In this document: in pieces, positions 1 through 8,378 of the stretch
Layout of the letters: each line of letters begins with the position of its first letter
How positions within the stretch are numbered: position 1 is the stretch's first letter
Source: Polyangiaceae bacterium
Lineage (GTDB): Bacteria > Myxococcota_A > Polyangia > Polyangiales > Polyangiaceae
Direction of reading: 5' to 3'
DNA length: 64,000 nt
NCBI GenBank assembly: GCA_020633235.1
Contig: JACKEA010000001.1
Span: forward strand, 2,294,001 to 2,358,000
Translations under genes and position numbers: made by a program
Notes under the pieces: generated by a model
Database searches by the model: none
What the model was told of the DNA's origin: nothing
Seen by the model: the letters and a program-made list of their open reading frames with translations, nothing else

Positions 1-231
1 CCTCAGCGTCTCGAAGTCGATGCCGCGCAAGGGCGAGCCGTCCACCTGGGTGCTGAAGGAGACGCAGGAGCTCGGCCAGTACAGCGGCAGCCCGCCATCG
101 AGGCACTGATCGCAGCTGGGGCTGGTGGAGCACGTCTTGGAGGTACAGGTGGTGGTGCGGCAATAGGCGGACGCCGCGGACGAAAGCCCGAAGACGAAGA
201 GCCCTGCCGCCAAGGCAATCTCAGCGCGCAC
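1..231 (-). CDS. Secreted matrixin-like protein, N-terminal fragment
   Basis: Only the first 77 codons are present; the gene runs off the left edge. Reading the minus strand from a GTG at 231 gives a short hydrophobic signal peptide (AAGLFVFGLSSAASA), then a Cys-rich segment starting AYCRTTTCTSKTC and the stretch GGLPLYWPSSCVSFS, followed by GSPLRGIDF. That order resembles the N-terminal part of myxobacterial matrixin-family (zinc metalloprotease) proteins as I remember them, but the HExxH zinc site would lie outside the window, so activity cannot be shown. An AAGGAG Shine-Dalgarno sits 6 bases before the GTG. The start overlaps the end of the upstream Tat-signal gene by 11 bases, which suggests translational coupling and a shared transcript. 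Confidence 0.6.
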   Translation of the reverse strand, partial: MRAEIALAAGLFVFGLSSAASAYCRTTTCTSKTCSTSPSCDQCLDGGLPLYWPSSCVSFSTQVDGSPLRGIDFETLR

Positions 232-766
232 GCCACGCTCCTTGGATACGACGGCGGGCTTCGGACAGCGACTGACCCACCAGATCCTGGACCGCCGAAC
301 CGGCGACGCCGCGCAGCTCCGATAGGCGAGGGCTCGGGCGCAGCGTGCCGCGGATCGGATAGTGCCCCTGGGCCATGGCGCTGACCGCGTGCTCGCCGCC
401 ACCGATGTCCGCGAGGAACAACACGGAGTCCTCGCCGATCAGCAGCAAGGCCTCGCCGTGGACGACCTGTCCCACGTCCCCCACCTGTCCGCCCAACGTG
501 CGGACCAAGAGCTCGGCCCCGGGAGCGCTTCCGGCGATGGTCTCGTTCACGCGCAAGCGCGTGGTGGTGACGATGCGCTTTCTGCCGGCCACGGTCTCCC
601 AGCGGCTCTGCGCATCCAGTGCGGTACCGACGACCGAGATCTGGCTGTCGGCCGACAGCTCCTTCAAGGTCACCGCCCGCGCAATGCTGGCCTGAGCTCG
701 GCGCGGGAGAGCCACCGCCGCGGCCGCCCCCATGAGCGAAAGAAGGGCGCTTCGCCGCGAAATCAT
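221..766 (-). CDS. Tat-signal exported protein of unknown function
   Basis: This encodes 181 residues. The N-terminus MISRRSALLSLMGAAAAVAL carries a twin-arginine motif (R4, R5) and a hydrophobic core, then a likely cleavage after RRAQA, so it should be exported folded by the Tat route. The mature part alternates beta-like segments (SVVGTALD, RIVTTTRLRVNETI, GEALLLIGEDSVLFLA) and has no catalytic motif I recognise. The ATG at 766 is the first codon that includes the whole Tat signal; longer upstream reading lacks signal-like character. The gene overlaps the matrixin-like gene downstream, so the two probably form an exported pair. Function is unknown. Confidence 0.75.
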   Translation of the reverse strand: MISRRSALLSLMGAAAAVALPRRAQASIARAVTLKELSADSQISVVGTALDAQSRWETVAGRKRIVTTTRLRVNETIAGSAPGAELLVRTLGGQVGDVGQVVHGEALLLIGEDSVLFLADIGGGEHAVSAMAQGHYPIRGTLRPSPRLSELRGVAGSAVQDLVGQSLSEARRRIQGAWRAR

Positions 767-879
767 CGAGGTGGAGCCTAGCGCGACCGACTGATGGCGG
801 CCAGCGGCTTCGGTTTGCACCTGGGCCCCGAGCGCTATAAAGCTCTGGCTTGTCGGCCGGTCCGACTCCCCCCAACCCA

Positions 880-3570
880 ATGACGTCGACGACGACGGCC
901 AATGCGCCGCTCTTGGAGGCAGTCTCACCGACCCTCGCGGGTGAGCTTCGCCGCTACCTGGATCGCCACAAGAAGGAAGTGGAGGCGATGATCCGGCGGG
1001 GCGATGCCGCCGCGGGGCTACCAGCAGGGCAACGCCACGCGCGGATCTTCGATGGCTTGCTCTCGTCGCTGTTTCACGCCGTGCACGCCGCCCTCGTGCA
1101 CCACGACAAATGGCGTCCCGTGACCCTGGCGGCCGTGGGCAGCTACGGCCGCGGAGCGCTGTGCTTCTCCAGCGATCTGGACGTGCGGCTGTTGACCGCG
1201 GGCTCGGATGCAGAGAGCGCCCAGCCCATCGCCGAGGCCCTGCTCTACCCACTGTGGGACTCGGGTCTTGCGATTGGTCATCAGGTGGTGACCGCCGACG
1301 ACATGGTCGAGCTGGCGCGCACGGACTTGCCCACCGCGACCACGCTCCTCGACTGGCGCATCATCGCGGGGGACCCAGAGCCGAGTCAGGCGCTGCTCGC
1401 CCGCGTGTTCGAAGGTGTCTTTGGAGTGGGGCAGATCCGTGAGTTCCTCGAGCGCCTCCAGGAGCGCGCCCAGGCGCGCCACGAGCGCTACGGCGGCTCG
1501 GTGTACCTGCTCGAGCCGGACGTGAAGAACGGTCCAGGCGGCCTCCGGGACCTGGACATCGCTCATTGGGCTGCCCGCGCCCGCTGGCGCTCGTCCGAGC
1601 TGTCGGAGCTCGTTCGCCTCGGAGTACTGGTCACGCGCGAGTGGCAGACCATCTCCGAAGCCCAGAGCCTGATGTGGCGCGTGCGGAATCTGCTGCACGT
1701 GTACGCTGGTCGCCGTTCGGACCGCTTGAGCTACGACCGGCAGGAGCAGCTGGCGGAGGACTTGGGGTACGGCGCCGGTGGGGCGGCGGTGGAGCACTTC
1801 ATGCGGGACTACTACCGGTCCGCCCGCGAGGTGCTCCGAGCGCGGGACATGCTTCTTGCCCGCGCCGCACCACCACCCACGCGCAGACCGCACGAAGTGA
1901 GCATCGGCAAAGGGCTCAAGATCATCAACGCTGCGGTGACCCTGGCGCACCCGTCGGCGTTGGACGCCGAGCCGGCGCTGGCCCTGCGTCTGTACGACGA
2001 AGCGGTGCGGCGAGGCCTGCCGGTGTACGAGTTCGCCCGCGACACGGTGGCGCGCGCGGTCACGCGCCCCGAATTCTGCGAGCGCCTGCGCGAGAGTCGC
2101 GAGGCCGCCAAGCTCTTCGTGCGCCTGGTCACCACCGCGCAGCGCACGCGCTTCAAGAACGGCAGCGTCCTCGGGGAGCTGCACGACGTCGGCCTGCTGT
2201 TGGCGATGATCCCGGAGTTTTCTCCGGTCGTCGGTCGCGTGCACCACGACGTCTATCACGTGTACACGGTCGACGCGCATTCGATCGCCGCCGTGGATCG
2301 CCTGCGCGCGCTGTCCCGCGGTGATCTCGGCCACGAGTACCCGTTGGCCTCTCGACTGGCAGCGGAGATCTCCCGGCCCGCGGTGCTCTACTTCGCGACC
2401 TTGCTGCACGACGTGGGCAAGGACATCGGCGGCAAGAATCACTCGGAGCGCGGCGCGCGGTTGGTGAAGGACATATTGCGGCGCCTCCCGTTTTCCGAGG
2501 CCAGCATCACCGCCGTGGCGCAGCTCGTGGAAAAGCACCTGCGCATGTACCACGTGGCCACGCGCCGGGACATCGACGACCCGGAGACGCTCAGCGGTTT
2601 CTGCGCCGAGGTGCGTAACCACGAAAAGCTCCGCGAGCTGTATCTGCTCACCGTGTGTGACGTCAGCACCACCAGCCCCACGGCGATGACCGCCTGGAAG
2701 GCGCGCATGCTCGACGAGCTGTACCACGCCGCGGATCGGACGTTGGGGGAGGGCCGGGAAACGCTGAGCGAGGTGCTCACGGAGAAACGCAAGGCGGTGC
2801 AGGAGCTGTGGGGCCAGCCCGAGGACGAGAAGGAAGCGCAGTTCCTGCAGCACGTGCTCGAGGCCGTGCCGGAGCGCTACCTCTACGCCAACGATGCGGA
2901 GCACATTCTCCGCCACCTCCGATTCGCGTGGGCCGCACGGCTGGAGTCCGCCACCGTGGACGTCTTGGCTCGGGACGAGGAGTACGCCGAGCTCTGCTTC
3001 GTGGCGGACGATCGGCCGGGGCTCTTGGCGCTGGTCACGGCGGCGTTGGCGGCGGCGCGCCTCGGCGTCGTGGGAGCGCAGATCTACTCCTGGCTGGACG
3101 AGAGCGGTCGCGTGCGTGCCCTCGACCTGTTCTGGGTGAAGGGCAGCAGCAACGCCGACGCGATCCGCTCCGCCATTCCCCGGATCCAGCGGGATCTGGG
3201 CCGGCTCCTCAGCGGCGAGCTCGATCCCGAGGCGCTGGTGGCGGGGGCCGGCTCCTCGCGAGTCTGGTCCGAGCGGCATGCGCCTGCGGTGCCCACGGAG
3301 GTGAGCCTCGACGACCACGCCACCGCTCACACCGTTCTCGAGGTGATGACCGAGGATCGCCCGGGCCTTTTGTTCTGGCTGGCGCACACCCTGCAAGAAG
3401 CCGGGCTCACCATCGCTCTGGCCAAGATCAACACCGAAGGCAACAGCGTGGCCGACGTCTTCTACGTAGTGGATGCGGCCGGAACCAAGATCAGCGACTC
3501 TAGCCGCGTCGAAGACATCAAGGGACGCATCCTTCGCACCATCGCGAAGCTACAAGGGACGGACACATGA
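880..3570 (+). CDS. glnD: Bifunctional uridylyltransferase/uridylyl-removing enzyme GlnD
   Basis: GlnD adds UMP to PII proteins when glutamine is low and removes it when glutamine is high, controlling nitrogen assimilation in the cytoplasm. The 896-residue product has the full family order: a nucleotidyltransferase domain with GSYGRGAL at about residue 87 and the metal-binding SSDLDVR (D99, D101); an HD hydrolase domain with LLHDVGKD around H510-D511 and the preceding YHVYTVDAHS; and two C-terminal ACT domains beginning near residues 706 and 820 (FVADDRPGLLALV and VMTEDRPGLLFWL). A TTG at 850 is in frame 10 codons upstream. The ATG at 880 is chosen as start, although neither has a clear ribosome site. 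The stop overlaps the next gene by four bases (ATGA). Confidence 0.93.
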   Translation: MTSTTTANAPLLEAVSPTLAGELRRYLDRHKKEVEAMIRRGDAAAGLPAGQRHARIFDGLLSSLFHAVHAALVHHDKWRPVTLAAVGSYGRGALCFSSDLDVRLLTAGSDAESAQPIAEALLYPLWDSGLAIGHQVVTADDMVELARTDLPTATTLLDWRIIAGDPEPSQALLARVFEGVFGVGQIREFLERLQERAQARHERYGGSVYLLEPDVKNGPGGLRDLDIAHWAARARWRSSELSELVRLGVLVTREWQTISEAQSLMWRVRNLLHVYAGRRSDRLSYDRQEQLAEDLGYGAGGAAVEHFMRDYYRSAREVLRARDMLLARAAPPPTRRPHEVSIGKGLKIINAAVTLAHPSALDAEPALALRLYDEAVRRGLPVYEFARDTVARAVTRPEFCERLRESREAAKLFVRLVTTAQRTRFKNGSVLGELHDVGLLLAMIPEFSPVVGRVHHDVYHVYTVDAHSIAAVDRLRALSRGDLGHEYPLASRLAAEISRPAVLYFATLLHDVGKDIGGKNHSERGARLVKDILRRLPFSEASITAVAQLVEKHLRMYHVATRRDIDDPETLSGFCAEVRNHEKLRELYLLTVCDVSTTSPTAMTAWKARMLDELYHAADRTLGEGRETLSEVLTEKRKAVQELWGQPEDEKEAQFLQHVLEAVPERYLYANDAEHILRHLRFAWAARLESATVDVLARDEEYAELCFVADDRPGLLALVTAALAAARLGVVGAQIYSWLDESGRVRALDLFWVKGSSNADAIRSAIPRIQRDLGRLLSGELDPEALVAGAGSSRVWSERHAPAVPTEVSLDDHATAHTVLEVMTEDRPGLLFWLAHTLQEAGLTIALAKINTEGNSVADVFYVVDAAGTKISDSSRVEDIKGRILRTIAKLQGTDT

Positions 3571-4562
3571 CGGGTCGGTTTGCCATTGGGGGTGTGTGCG
3601 TGGCGCTGCTGCTTGCCGGTTGCGGGGGTGGCAGCCCTCCGCCCAACACACAGGACACCCCGCCTCCGCTGGACGACCCGGGGCAGCCCGCCGTGGCGCC
3701 GGCCTCCAGCGCGAAGGTGAAGGAGGGCCGCGACGCGATCCAGGCGGGTGACTTCGAGAAGGCGAAGCAGGTGCTGACCGCGGCACAGGCCGAGACGCCG
3801 GACGATCCGCAGGCAGCGTTCTTTCTCGGCGTGGCTCTCGAGAACCTGAACGATGCCCCCGGCGCGACGGCCCAGTACGAAAAGGCCCTGAGCCTGGATC
3901 CGAAGCTGGTGGAAGCGTCCATCAACCTGTCGGCGCTGTTGCTCGACGCGGGCGACGGTAAGCACGCCCTCGAGATCATCGACAAGGGTTTGCAGGCGAA
4001 GCCGGGGGAGCCGGACCTGCTGATGAATCGCGCGCTGGCCCTGGAAGCCGGCGGCGACAAGGCCGCGGCGCTGGACGCTTACAAGAAGGCTGTCGACGCC
4101 AAGCCCGACAAGCTCGACCTCCGGTACGCCTACGCGGAGCTTCTGGCGGGCGCTGGCAAGAGCGAGGAGGCCCAGGCCGAGCTCGAGAAGGTGACCGCCA
4201 GCGACGATCCGAAGGTGCTCGCTGCCGCTGCGAACCTGTACGGAAAGCTCGGCGTTTTCGCCAAGTGCGTCGGTGCCCTCGACAAGGCCATCGAGAAGCA
4301 GTCCGCGCCCGCGCTACTGGTGCGCCGGGGCGTCTGTCGTCATGGATTGAAGGACGACGCCGGCGCCAAGAAGGACTACGAGGCCGCCATCGCGAGCGAC
4401 GACAAGTTCGCCCCGGCACACTTCTACTTGGGCCAGCACCTCAAGGCTGCCGGCAAGAAGAAGGAAGCGATCGCGGAGCTCAAGAAAGCCGCCGAGCTTG
4501 GCGGCGATCAGGGCGTGGGAGCCGCCGCCAAGAAGGCCCTCGCCGAGCTGGGCGTGAAGTAG
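3567..4562 (+). CDS. TPR-repeat lipoprotein
   Basis: This encodes 331 residues. The N-terminus is a type II signal peptide ending in a lipobox (LLLAGC, lipidation at about Cys18), followed by a Gly/Pro-rich linker. From about residue 50 to the end it is built of helical tetratricopeptide repeats, with recurring patterns such as AFFLGVALENLNDAPGATA, YEKALSLDPKLVEASINL and HFYLGQHLKAAGKKKEAI. TPR lipoproteins act as scaffolds for envelope assembly or surface machinery; no partner is identifiable here. It overlaps glnD by 4 bases (ATGA), so it is translated from the same message, although a functional link to nitrogen control is not evident. It converges on parB with one base between the stops. 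Confidence 0.85.
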   Translation: MTGRFAIGGVCVALLLAGCGGGSPPPNTQDTPPPLDDPGQPAVAPASSAKVKEGRDAIQAGDFEKAKQVLTAAQAETPDDPQAAFFLGVALENLNDAPGATAQYEKALSLDPKLVEASINLSALLLDAGDGKHALEIIDKGLQAKPGEPDLLMNRALALEAGGDKAAALDAYKKAVDAKPDKLDLRYAYAELLAGAGKSEEAQAELEKVTASDDPKVLAAAANLYGKLGVFAKCVGALDKAIEKQSAPALLVRRGVCRHGLKDDAGAKKDYEAAIASDDKFAPAHFYLGQHLKAAGKKKEAIAELKKAAELGGDQGVGAAAKKALAELGVK

Positions 4563-4563
4563 C

Positions 4564-5448
4564 TCACAAGAGCGTTTCCAGGATGCGGTCGAGCTCGTCC
4601 CAGGACGAGTAGCGCACCAGGATCTCGCCCTTTCCGTCGCGGTCGCGCACCTCACAGCGGGTGCCGAGCTTGCGCTCGAGCCGGGTTTCCAGGTCCCGCA
4701 CGCTTGGGCTCTTGCCCTTCTTGCCCTTGGCGCCGGCGCCCTTCTCGGCCTTGGCTCGCCGCACCAGGGCTTCCGTCTGGCGCACGCTCAATTTGCCCTT
4801 CACCACTCGGTCGGCGAGCGTCGCCAAGGACAGCTCGTCGGGCGAGCCGAGCAGCGCCCGGGCGTGCCCTTCGGACAGCTGGCCGCCGACCACCAGGGTG
4901 CGCACGCGTCCCGGCAGCTTGAGCAGGCGCAGCGCGTTGGCGATGGTGGAGCGGTCCTTGCCCACGCGCTCGCCAAGGGATTCCTGCGTGTAGCCGTGCT
5001 CCTTCATCAGGCGATCGAGCGCTTCGGCAAACTCGATGGCATCGAGATCCTCGCGCTGGATGTTCTCGATCAGCGCGAGCTCGAAGGCGTCCTTGGCGCT
5101 GACCTCGCGCACGACCACCAGCACTTCGCGCAGGCCCGCCCGTTGAGCCGCGCGCCAGCGCCGCTCGCCGGCGATCAGCTCGAACTCGTCGAGGTTTCCG
5201 CGCCGGCGAACGACCAGCGGCTCGATGATGCCGTGCTCGCGAATGCTCTCTGCAAGCTCGCTGAGCGCTTGATCGTCGAAGTGCTGCCGCGGCTGCCCCG
5301 CTTGCGGGCGGATCTTCTCCACCGCGCACAGGAACACGTTGCCTTCTCCGTAGCTCTTTTCCGGCGCGCGTGCGGGGGCCGGTGCGCGCGCCGGCAGCAG
5401 CGCATCCAGCCCGCGGCCCAGGCCGCGCGGTGGCTTGCCGGGTGTCAC
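4564..5448 (-). CDS. parB: Chromosome partitioning protein ParB
   Basis: ParB is the parS-binding CTPase that, with ParA, segregates chromosome origins. The 294-residue product starts with the typical LGRGLDALLP, then the ParB/Srx nuclease-like domain with LIAGERRWRAAQRAG (the GERRxRA CTP-binding box) and ELALIENIQREDL, followed by the helix-turn-helix LGERVGKDRSTIANALRLLK and a basic Lys-rich linker before the C-terminal dimerisation segment. The GTG at 5448 is chosen because the conserved N-terminus begins there and it overlaps the parA stop by four bases (GTGA). A longer frame to 5649 only adds antisense parA sequence. I saw no parS-like palindrome nearby. Confidence 0.94.
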   Translation of the reverse strand: MTPGKPPRGLGRGLDALLPARAPAPARAPEKSYGEGNVFLCAVEKIRPQAGQPRQHFDDQALSELAESIREHGIIEPLVVRRRGNLDEFELIAGERRWRAAQRAGLREVLVVVREVSAKDAFELALIENIQREDLDAIEFAEALDRLMKEHGYTQESLGERVGKDRSTIANALRLLKLPGRVRTLVVGGQLSEGHARALLGSPDELSLATLADRVVKGKLSVRQTEALVRRAKAEKGAGAKGKKGKSPSVRDLETRLERKLGTRCEVRDRDGKGEILVRYSSWDELDRILETLL

Positions 5449-6212
5449 GCTCGCGCCTCGATCACTTCTCGCGCCAGGCTCAAATAACCCTGCGCGCCCT
5501 TGCAGGACACGTCGTAGAGCAACGCCGGCAGCCCATGAGAGGGCGCTTCGGACAGGCGCACGTTCCGGGGAATCACGGCCTCGAACACGTGAAAGTGCTT
5601 CTTTACCTGTTCCGCCACCTGATGCGCGAGGCGATTGCGCGGATCCCACATCGTGAGCACGATGCCTTCCACCTCGAGCGTGGGGTTCAGGGAACCGCGC
5701 ACCCGGTCGATGGTCGCCATCAGATAGGTGATGCCTTCCAGCGCGTAGTACTCGGGCTGCAGCGGAACGATCACGCGGTCTGCCGCCACCAGCACGTTGA
5801 GCGTGAGCACGCCGAGGCTCGGTGGCGAGTCGATGATCACGTACTCGTAGCGCTCGAGATCCGAGCTCTCGAGCAAGCGCCGCAGGTGCATGCCCCGCGC
5901 CTCGTCGTCGAACAGCTCGTACTCCACCGCCGTCAGGTCTTGGCTCGACGGCGCGATGTCGAGGGTGCCGAGCGGTGTGGTGCGCACGATGTCCGCCAAG
6001 GTGGCGTTGCCGATCAGCGCGTCGTAGATCGTCCGCTCCACCGTGCCTGGAGCTTGACCGACGCCGCTCGATGCGTTCGCCTGCGGATCCAGATCGAGCA
6101 GCAGGGTGGGGCGTTCCGCAGCGGCGAGGCTCGCTGCGAGGTTCACCGCGGTGGTGGTCTTGCCCACGCCACCCTTCTGGTTGGCGATGGCGATCACGTT
6201 GGGGCGCGTCAT
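5445..6212 (-). CDS. parA: Chromosome partitioning ATPase ParA (Soj)
   Basis: ParA forms ATP-dependent nucleoid-bound dimers that move ParB-parS complexes. The 255-residue product has the deviant Walker A motif near the N-terminus (NQKGGVGKTTTAVNL), the second motif LLLDLDPQANASSGVG, and the switch II-like IIDSPPSLGVLTLN, all as in chromosomal Soj proteins of similar length. The ATG at 6212 places the P-loop about 10 residues in, normal for this short ParA class. It is the first gene of a parA-parB operon read away from the tig-clp-lon cluster. rsmG or mnmG, its usual neighbours near oriC in many bacteria, are not present here. Confidence 0.95.
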   Translation of the reverse strand: MTRPNVIAIANQKGGVGKTTTAVNLAASLAAAERPTLLLDLDPQANASSGVGQAPGTVERTIYDALIGNATLADIVRTTPLGTLDIAPSSQDLTAVEYELFDDEARGMHLRRLLESSDLERYEYVIIDSPPSLGVLTLNVLVAADRVIVPLQPEYYALEGITYLMATIDRVRGSLNPTLEVEGIVLTMWDPRNRLAHQVAEQVKKHFHVFEAVIPRNVRLSEAPSHGLPALLYDVSCKGAQGYLSLAREVIEARA

Positions 6213-6584
6213 GACAGGCGGAGGGGGTTATCGCATCGCTGGGTCGCGAATGCGTCGGGTCCGTAGGCTCTTATCGAAATAGCGACGGCGTTTCTCGTTT
6301 TCTTGGTCACCCCCAACGGGTGTCGTACTGTGTGCGCAGATGTAGGTGCGGGTAGGTAAAGGTGAGTAAGCGACGACGTCAAGGGGGGCTCGGGCTCGCG
6401 AGGATTCTGGCGGATGCGGAACCTCGCGACCAGAGGGCGCGCGATCGGGTGCTCCACCAGGCCTTCTACGCGCCCCGGGACCCCGGTCCCGGCAGCTGTG
6501 ACCTCTTCGTCCTCACCCCCGTGGGGGCGTTTCCGAGCGCTCTCAAACCCGAAGAACCGTAGCTCTCGAGGAGAAAGACGACCC
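6213..6584. other. Intergenic region between divergent parA and the small acidic gene
   Basis: These 372 bases must hold the parA promoter (minus strand) and the promoter of the acidic-protein gene (plus strand). The A/T-richer stretch around 6270-6360 is the likeliest promoter zone, but I could not pick out convincing -35/-10 pairs. A plus-strand frame of 66 codons starts at a GTG at 6362 and ends at 6562. It has only moderately coding-like composition and no recognisable similarity, so I do not call it a gene. No parS-type palindrome was found. Confidence 0.4.
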
Positions 6585-6779
6585 ATGTCCCGCAACCGAG
6601 CTTATCGCAGCTTTGCTGACTTCGAACGCGAGGAGATCCGTCCCGGCCTCCGCATTGGATGGTCCGTCGACGAGCTGGAGGAGCCGAGCCGGAACGAGCT
6701 CGACTTCGACGTCGATCCTTGGGAAGCGGCCCTCGATTCCGCGGAATACGAGGACGACGACGATTCCGACGACGAATAG
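6585..6779 (+). CDS. Small acidic protein of unknown function
   Basis: This encodes 64 residues and is preceded by a good Shine-Dalgarno (GAGGAGA, about 9 bases before the ATG). The N-terminal third is basic/aromatic (SRNRAYRSFADFEREEI). The middle is GLRIGWSVDELEEPSRNELD, and the C-terminal end is almost entirely Asp/Glu (EDDDDSDDE). No membrane segment or Cys is present. It lies alone between the parA promoter and tig. Similar short acidic proteins can act as DNA mimics or chaperone clients, but nothing here proves either. I do not recognise the family. Confidence 0.65.
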   Translation: MSRNRAYRSFADFEREEIRPGLRIGWSVDELEEPSRNELDFDVDPWEAALDSAEYEDDDDSDDE

Positions 6780-7003
6780 TCGTGACTTGACTTGTCCCGC
6801 CTCCCGGGACTCCTTGGCCTCCGCGGACTGCCTCCCGCGGGGGCCGACTTCTTTTGTTGGTCCGCCGCGGAACCACCCGGCTCGTCCCCCCAGCGAAACC
6901 CCGGTTCGGCGCCGCCGCTGTTCCATGGCCTAAAAAACGCTGCGTGCGCGATTTCCTGTGCTTGACCCGTGTCGCGCAGCGTGGAATGTGTCGGCGCCTA
7001 ACG

Positions 7004-8278
7004 ATGCAGGTCACCGTACAAAAGCTCAGTCCCGTCCTCGTGGAGTTCGACGTGCAGGTCGCTGCCGACCGCGTGAAGAAGGAGCTCGACAAGGCGTACA
7101 CTTCGGTCTCCAAGAGCGCCCGCGTGCGCGGCTTCCGACCGGGCAAGGCGCCTCGCCGCGTGCTCGCCCACATGTTCGGTGCGCGCATCGCCGCGGACGT
7201 GGCACAGCGGCTGGTGGACGAAACGTTTCCCCAGGCGGTGAGCAAGGAGAACCTGCAACCGGTGAACTCTCCGGCCATCGAGCCGCAAGAGGTGTTGGAC
7301 AACCAACCCTTCTCCTACAAGGCGCGCTTCGAGGTGGTGCCGGAGATCGAATCGGTGAGCTACGAAGGGCTCACGGCCAAGCGCCCGCCCGTCAAGGTGG
7401 AGGACAAGCAGATAGACGAAGCGCTCGAAGCGCTTCGTCATGAGCACTCCACGTTGGAGGAGCCGAAAGAGGCGCGTCCTGCGAAATCCGGTGACGTCGT
7501 CATCATCGATTTCCAGGTGCTGGTCGGAGACAAGGCCGTGGAGGACGCGGGCGCATCGGACTTCCAGGTGGAGCTCGGTGGCGGCACGTTGCTCGGTCCG
7601 ATCGAGGAGGCACTGGTCGGAAAGAAGGCGGGAGAGACTGCCGAGGCCAACGTGGAGATGCCCGCCACGCATCCGCACCCGAAGCTCAAGGGAAAGACCG
7701 CGACCTTCGCCCTCACTCTGAAGGCACTGAAGGAGCGCGTGCTGCCCGCGGTGGACGACGAGCTGGCCAAGGACCTGGGGGAGTTCGACTCCCTGGAGGA
7801 GCTCAAGAAGGACATCCGGGAGCGGCTCGAGAAGCAGGCCAAGGAAGCGTCGGAGAACGCCGTCGCGGAACAGCTGGTGGTGGAGCTGGTGAAGGCCAAC
7901 CCCATTCCCATTCCGCCCAGCCTGGTGGAGCGGCAGATGCGCCTCACCGAACAAGAGGTGCTGAGTCAGGCGCGCCGCCAGGGTCAGACCGGCAATCTGG
8001 GGGACGAGCTCCGCACGAAGATCCGCGAGGACAGCGAGGTCAAGGTTCGGGCCGGCCTGCTGATGGCGGAGATCGCCAAGAAGCAGGAGATCAAGATCGG
8101 TGACCCCGAGATCGAGGAAGGCTTGAAGGAGCTCGCGGATCAGAGCGGAAAGAACGTCGCTCGGCTGCGCGCGGAATATTCCGACCCTCGGCGTCGAGAA
8201 ATGCTCGTTGGCATGATCTTGGAGAACAAGGTGCTCGACATCATCGAGTCGAAGGCCAAGATCGAAGACGAGAAGTGA
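7004..8278 (+). CDS. tig: Trigger factor, ribosome-associated chaperone and prolyl isomerase
   Basis: Trigger factor binds at the ribosomal exit tunnel and shields nascent chains. The 424-residue product (E. coli 432) shows the N-terminal ribosome-binding domain with the signature GFRPGKAP at residues 43-50. The FKBP-like isomerase domain follows at about 150-245 (SGDVVIIDFQVLVG, GPIEEALVGKKAGE), then a long helical C-terminal chaperone domain. The ATG at 7004 starts exactly at the conserved MQVTVQKLSP; a longer frame from 6854 adds Arg/Pro-rich sequence over a dispersed repeat and is rejected. It heads the cluster tig-clpP-clpX-lon, a common order in Proteobacteria and Myxococcota, where folding and degradation genes are co-located. 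Confidence 0.95.
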   Translation: MQVTVQKLSPVLVEFDVQVAADRVKKELDKAYTSVSKSARVRGFRPGKAPRRVLAHMFGARIAADVAQRLVDETFPQAVSKENLQPVNSPAIEPQEVLDNQPFSYKARFEVVPEIESVSYEGLTAKRPPVKVEDKQIDEALEALRHEHSTLEEPKEARPAKSGDVVIIDFQVLVGDKAVEDAGASDFQVELGGGTLLGPIEEALVGKKAGETAEANVEMPATHPHPKLKGKTATFALTLKALKERVLPAVDDELAKDLGEFDSLEELKKDIRERLEKQAKEASENAVAEQLVVELVKANPIPIPPSLVERQMRLTEQEVLSQARRQGQTGNLGDELRTKIREDSEVKVRAGLLMAEIAKKQEIKIGDPEIEEGLKELADQSGKNVARLRAEYSDPRRREMLVGMILENKVLDIIESKAKIEDEK

Positions 8279-8334
8279 AGGCCGGGGGCAGGGGGGCCTG
8301 GTCCTTGCAGCGATCGAGACTTATCAAGATGACT

Positions 8335-8357
8335 TCCGGCGGCGAGGCGCCGCCGGA
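8335..8357. other. Hairpin between tig and clpP
   Basis: A perfect 10-bp inverted repeat (TCCGGCGGCG and its complement) encloses a 3-base AGG loop. It lies 57 bases after the tig stop and ends just before the clpP ribosome site (AGGAGG). There is no U-tract after it, so it is not a classical terminator. It could be an mRNA processing or attenuation structure that separates tig from clpP expression. Confidence 0.45.
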
Positions 8358-8378
8358 GTTCCCGAGGAGGAGCCGAGG

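Noticed and set aside
1018..3396. A 792-codon open frame antisense to glnD
   Set aside because: It mirrors the high-GC codon pattern of glnD, its translation is Arg/His/Gln-rich without motifs, and glnD is certain on the other strand. Several other long antisense frames (for example opposite lon and clpX) are rejected for the same reason.
4564..5649. Longer ParB start at 5649
   Set aside because: The additional 67 residues are antisense to parA and lack ParB features; the GTG at 5448 fits the family and the operon overlap.
6362..6562. A 66-codon gene before the small acidic gene
   Set aside because: Coding signs are weak, there is no clear ribosome site and no recognisable similarity. It is kept only as a remark in the intergenic entry.
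6961..6990. A tig promoter (TTGACC ... AATGTG)
   Set aside because: The -10 is poor and would leave only about 7 bases of leader, so it cannot be relied on.
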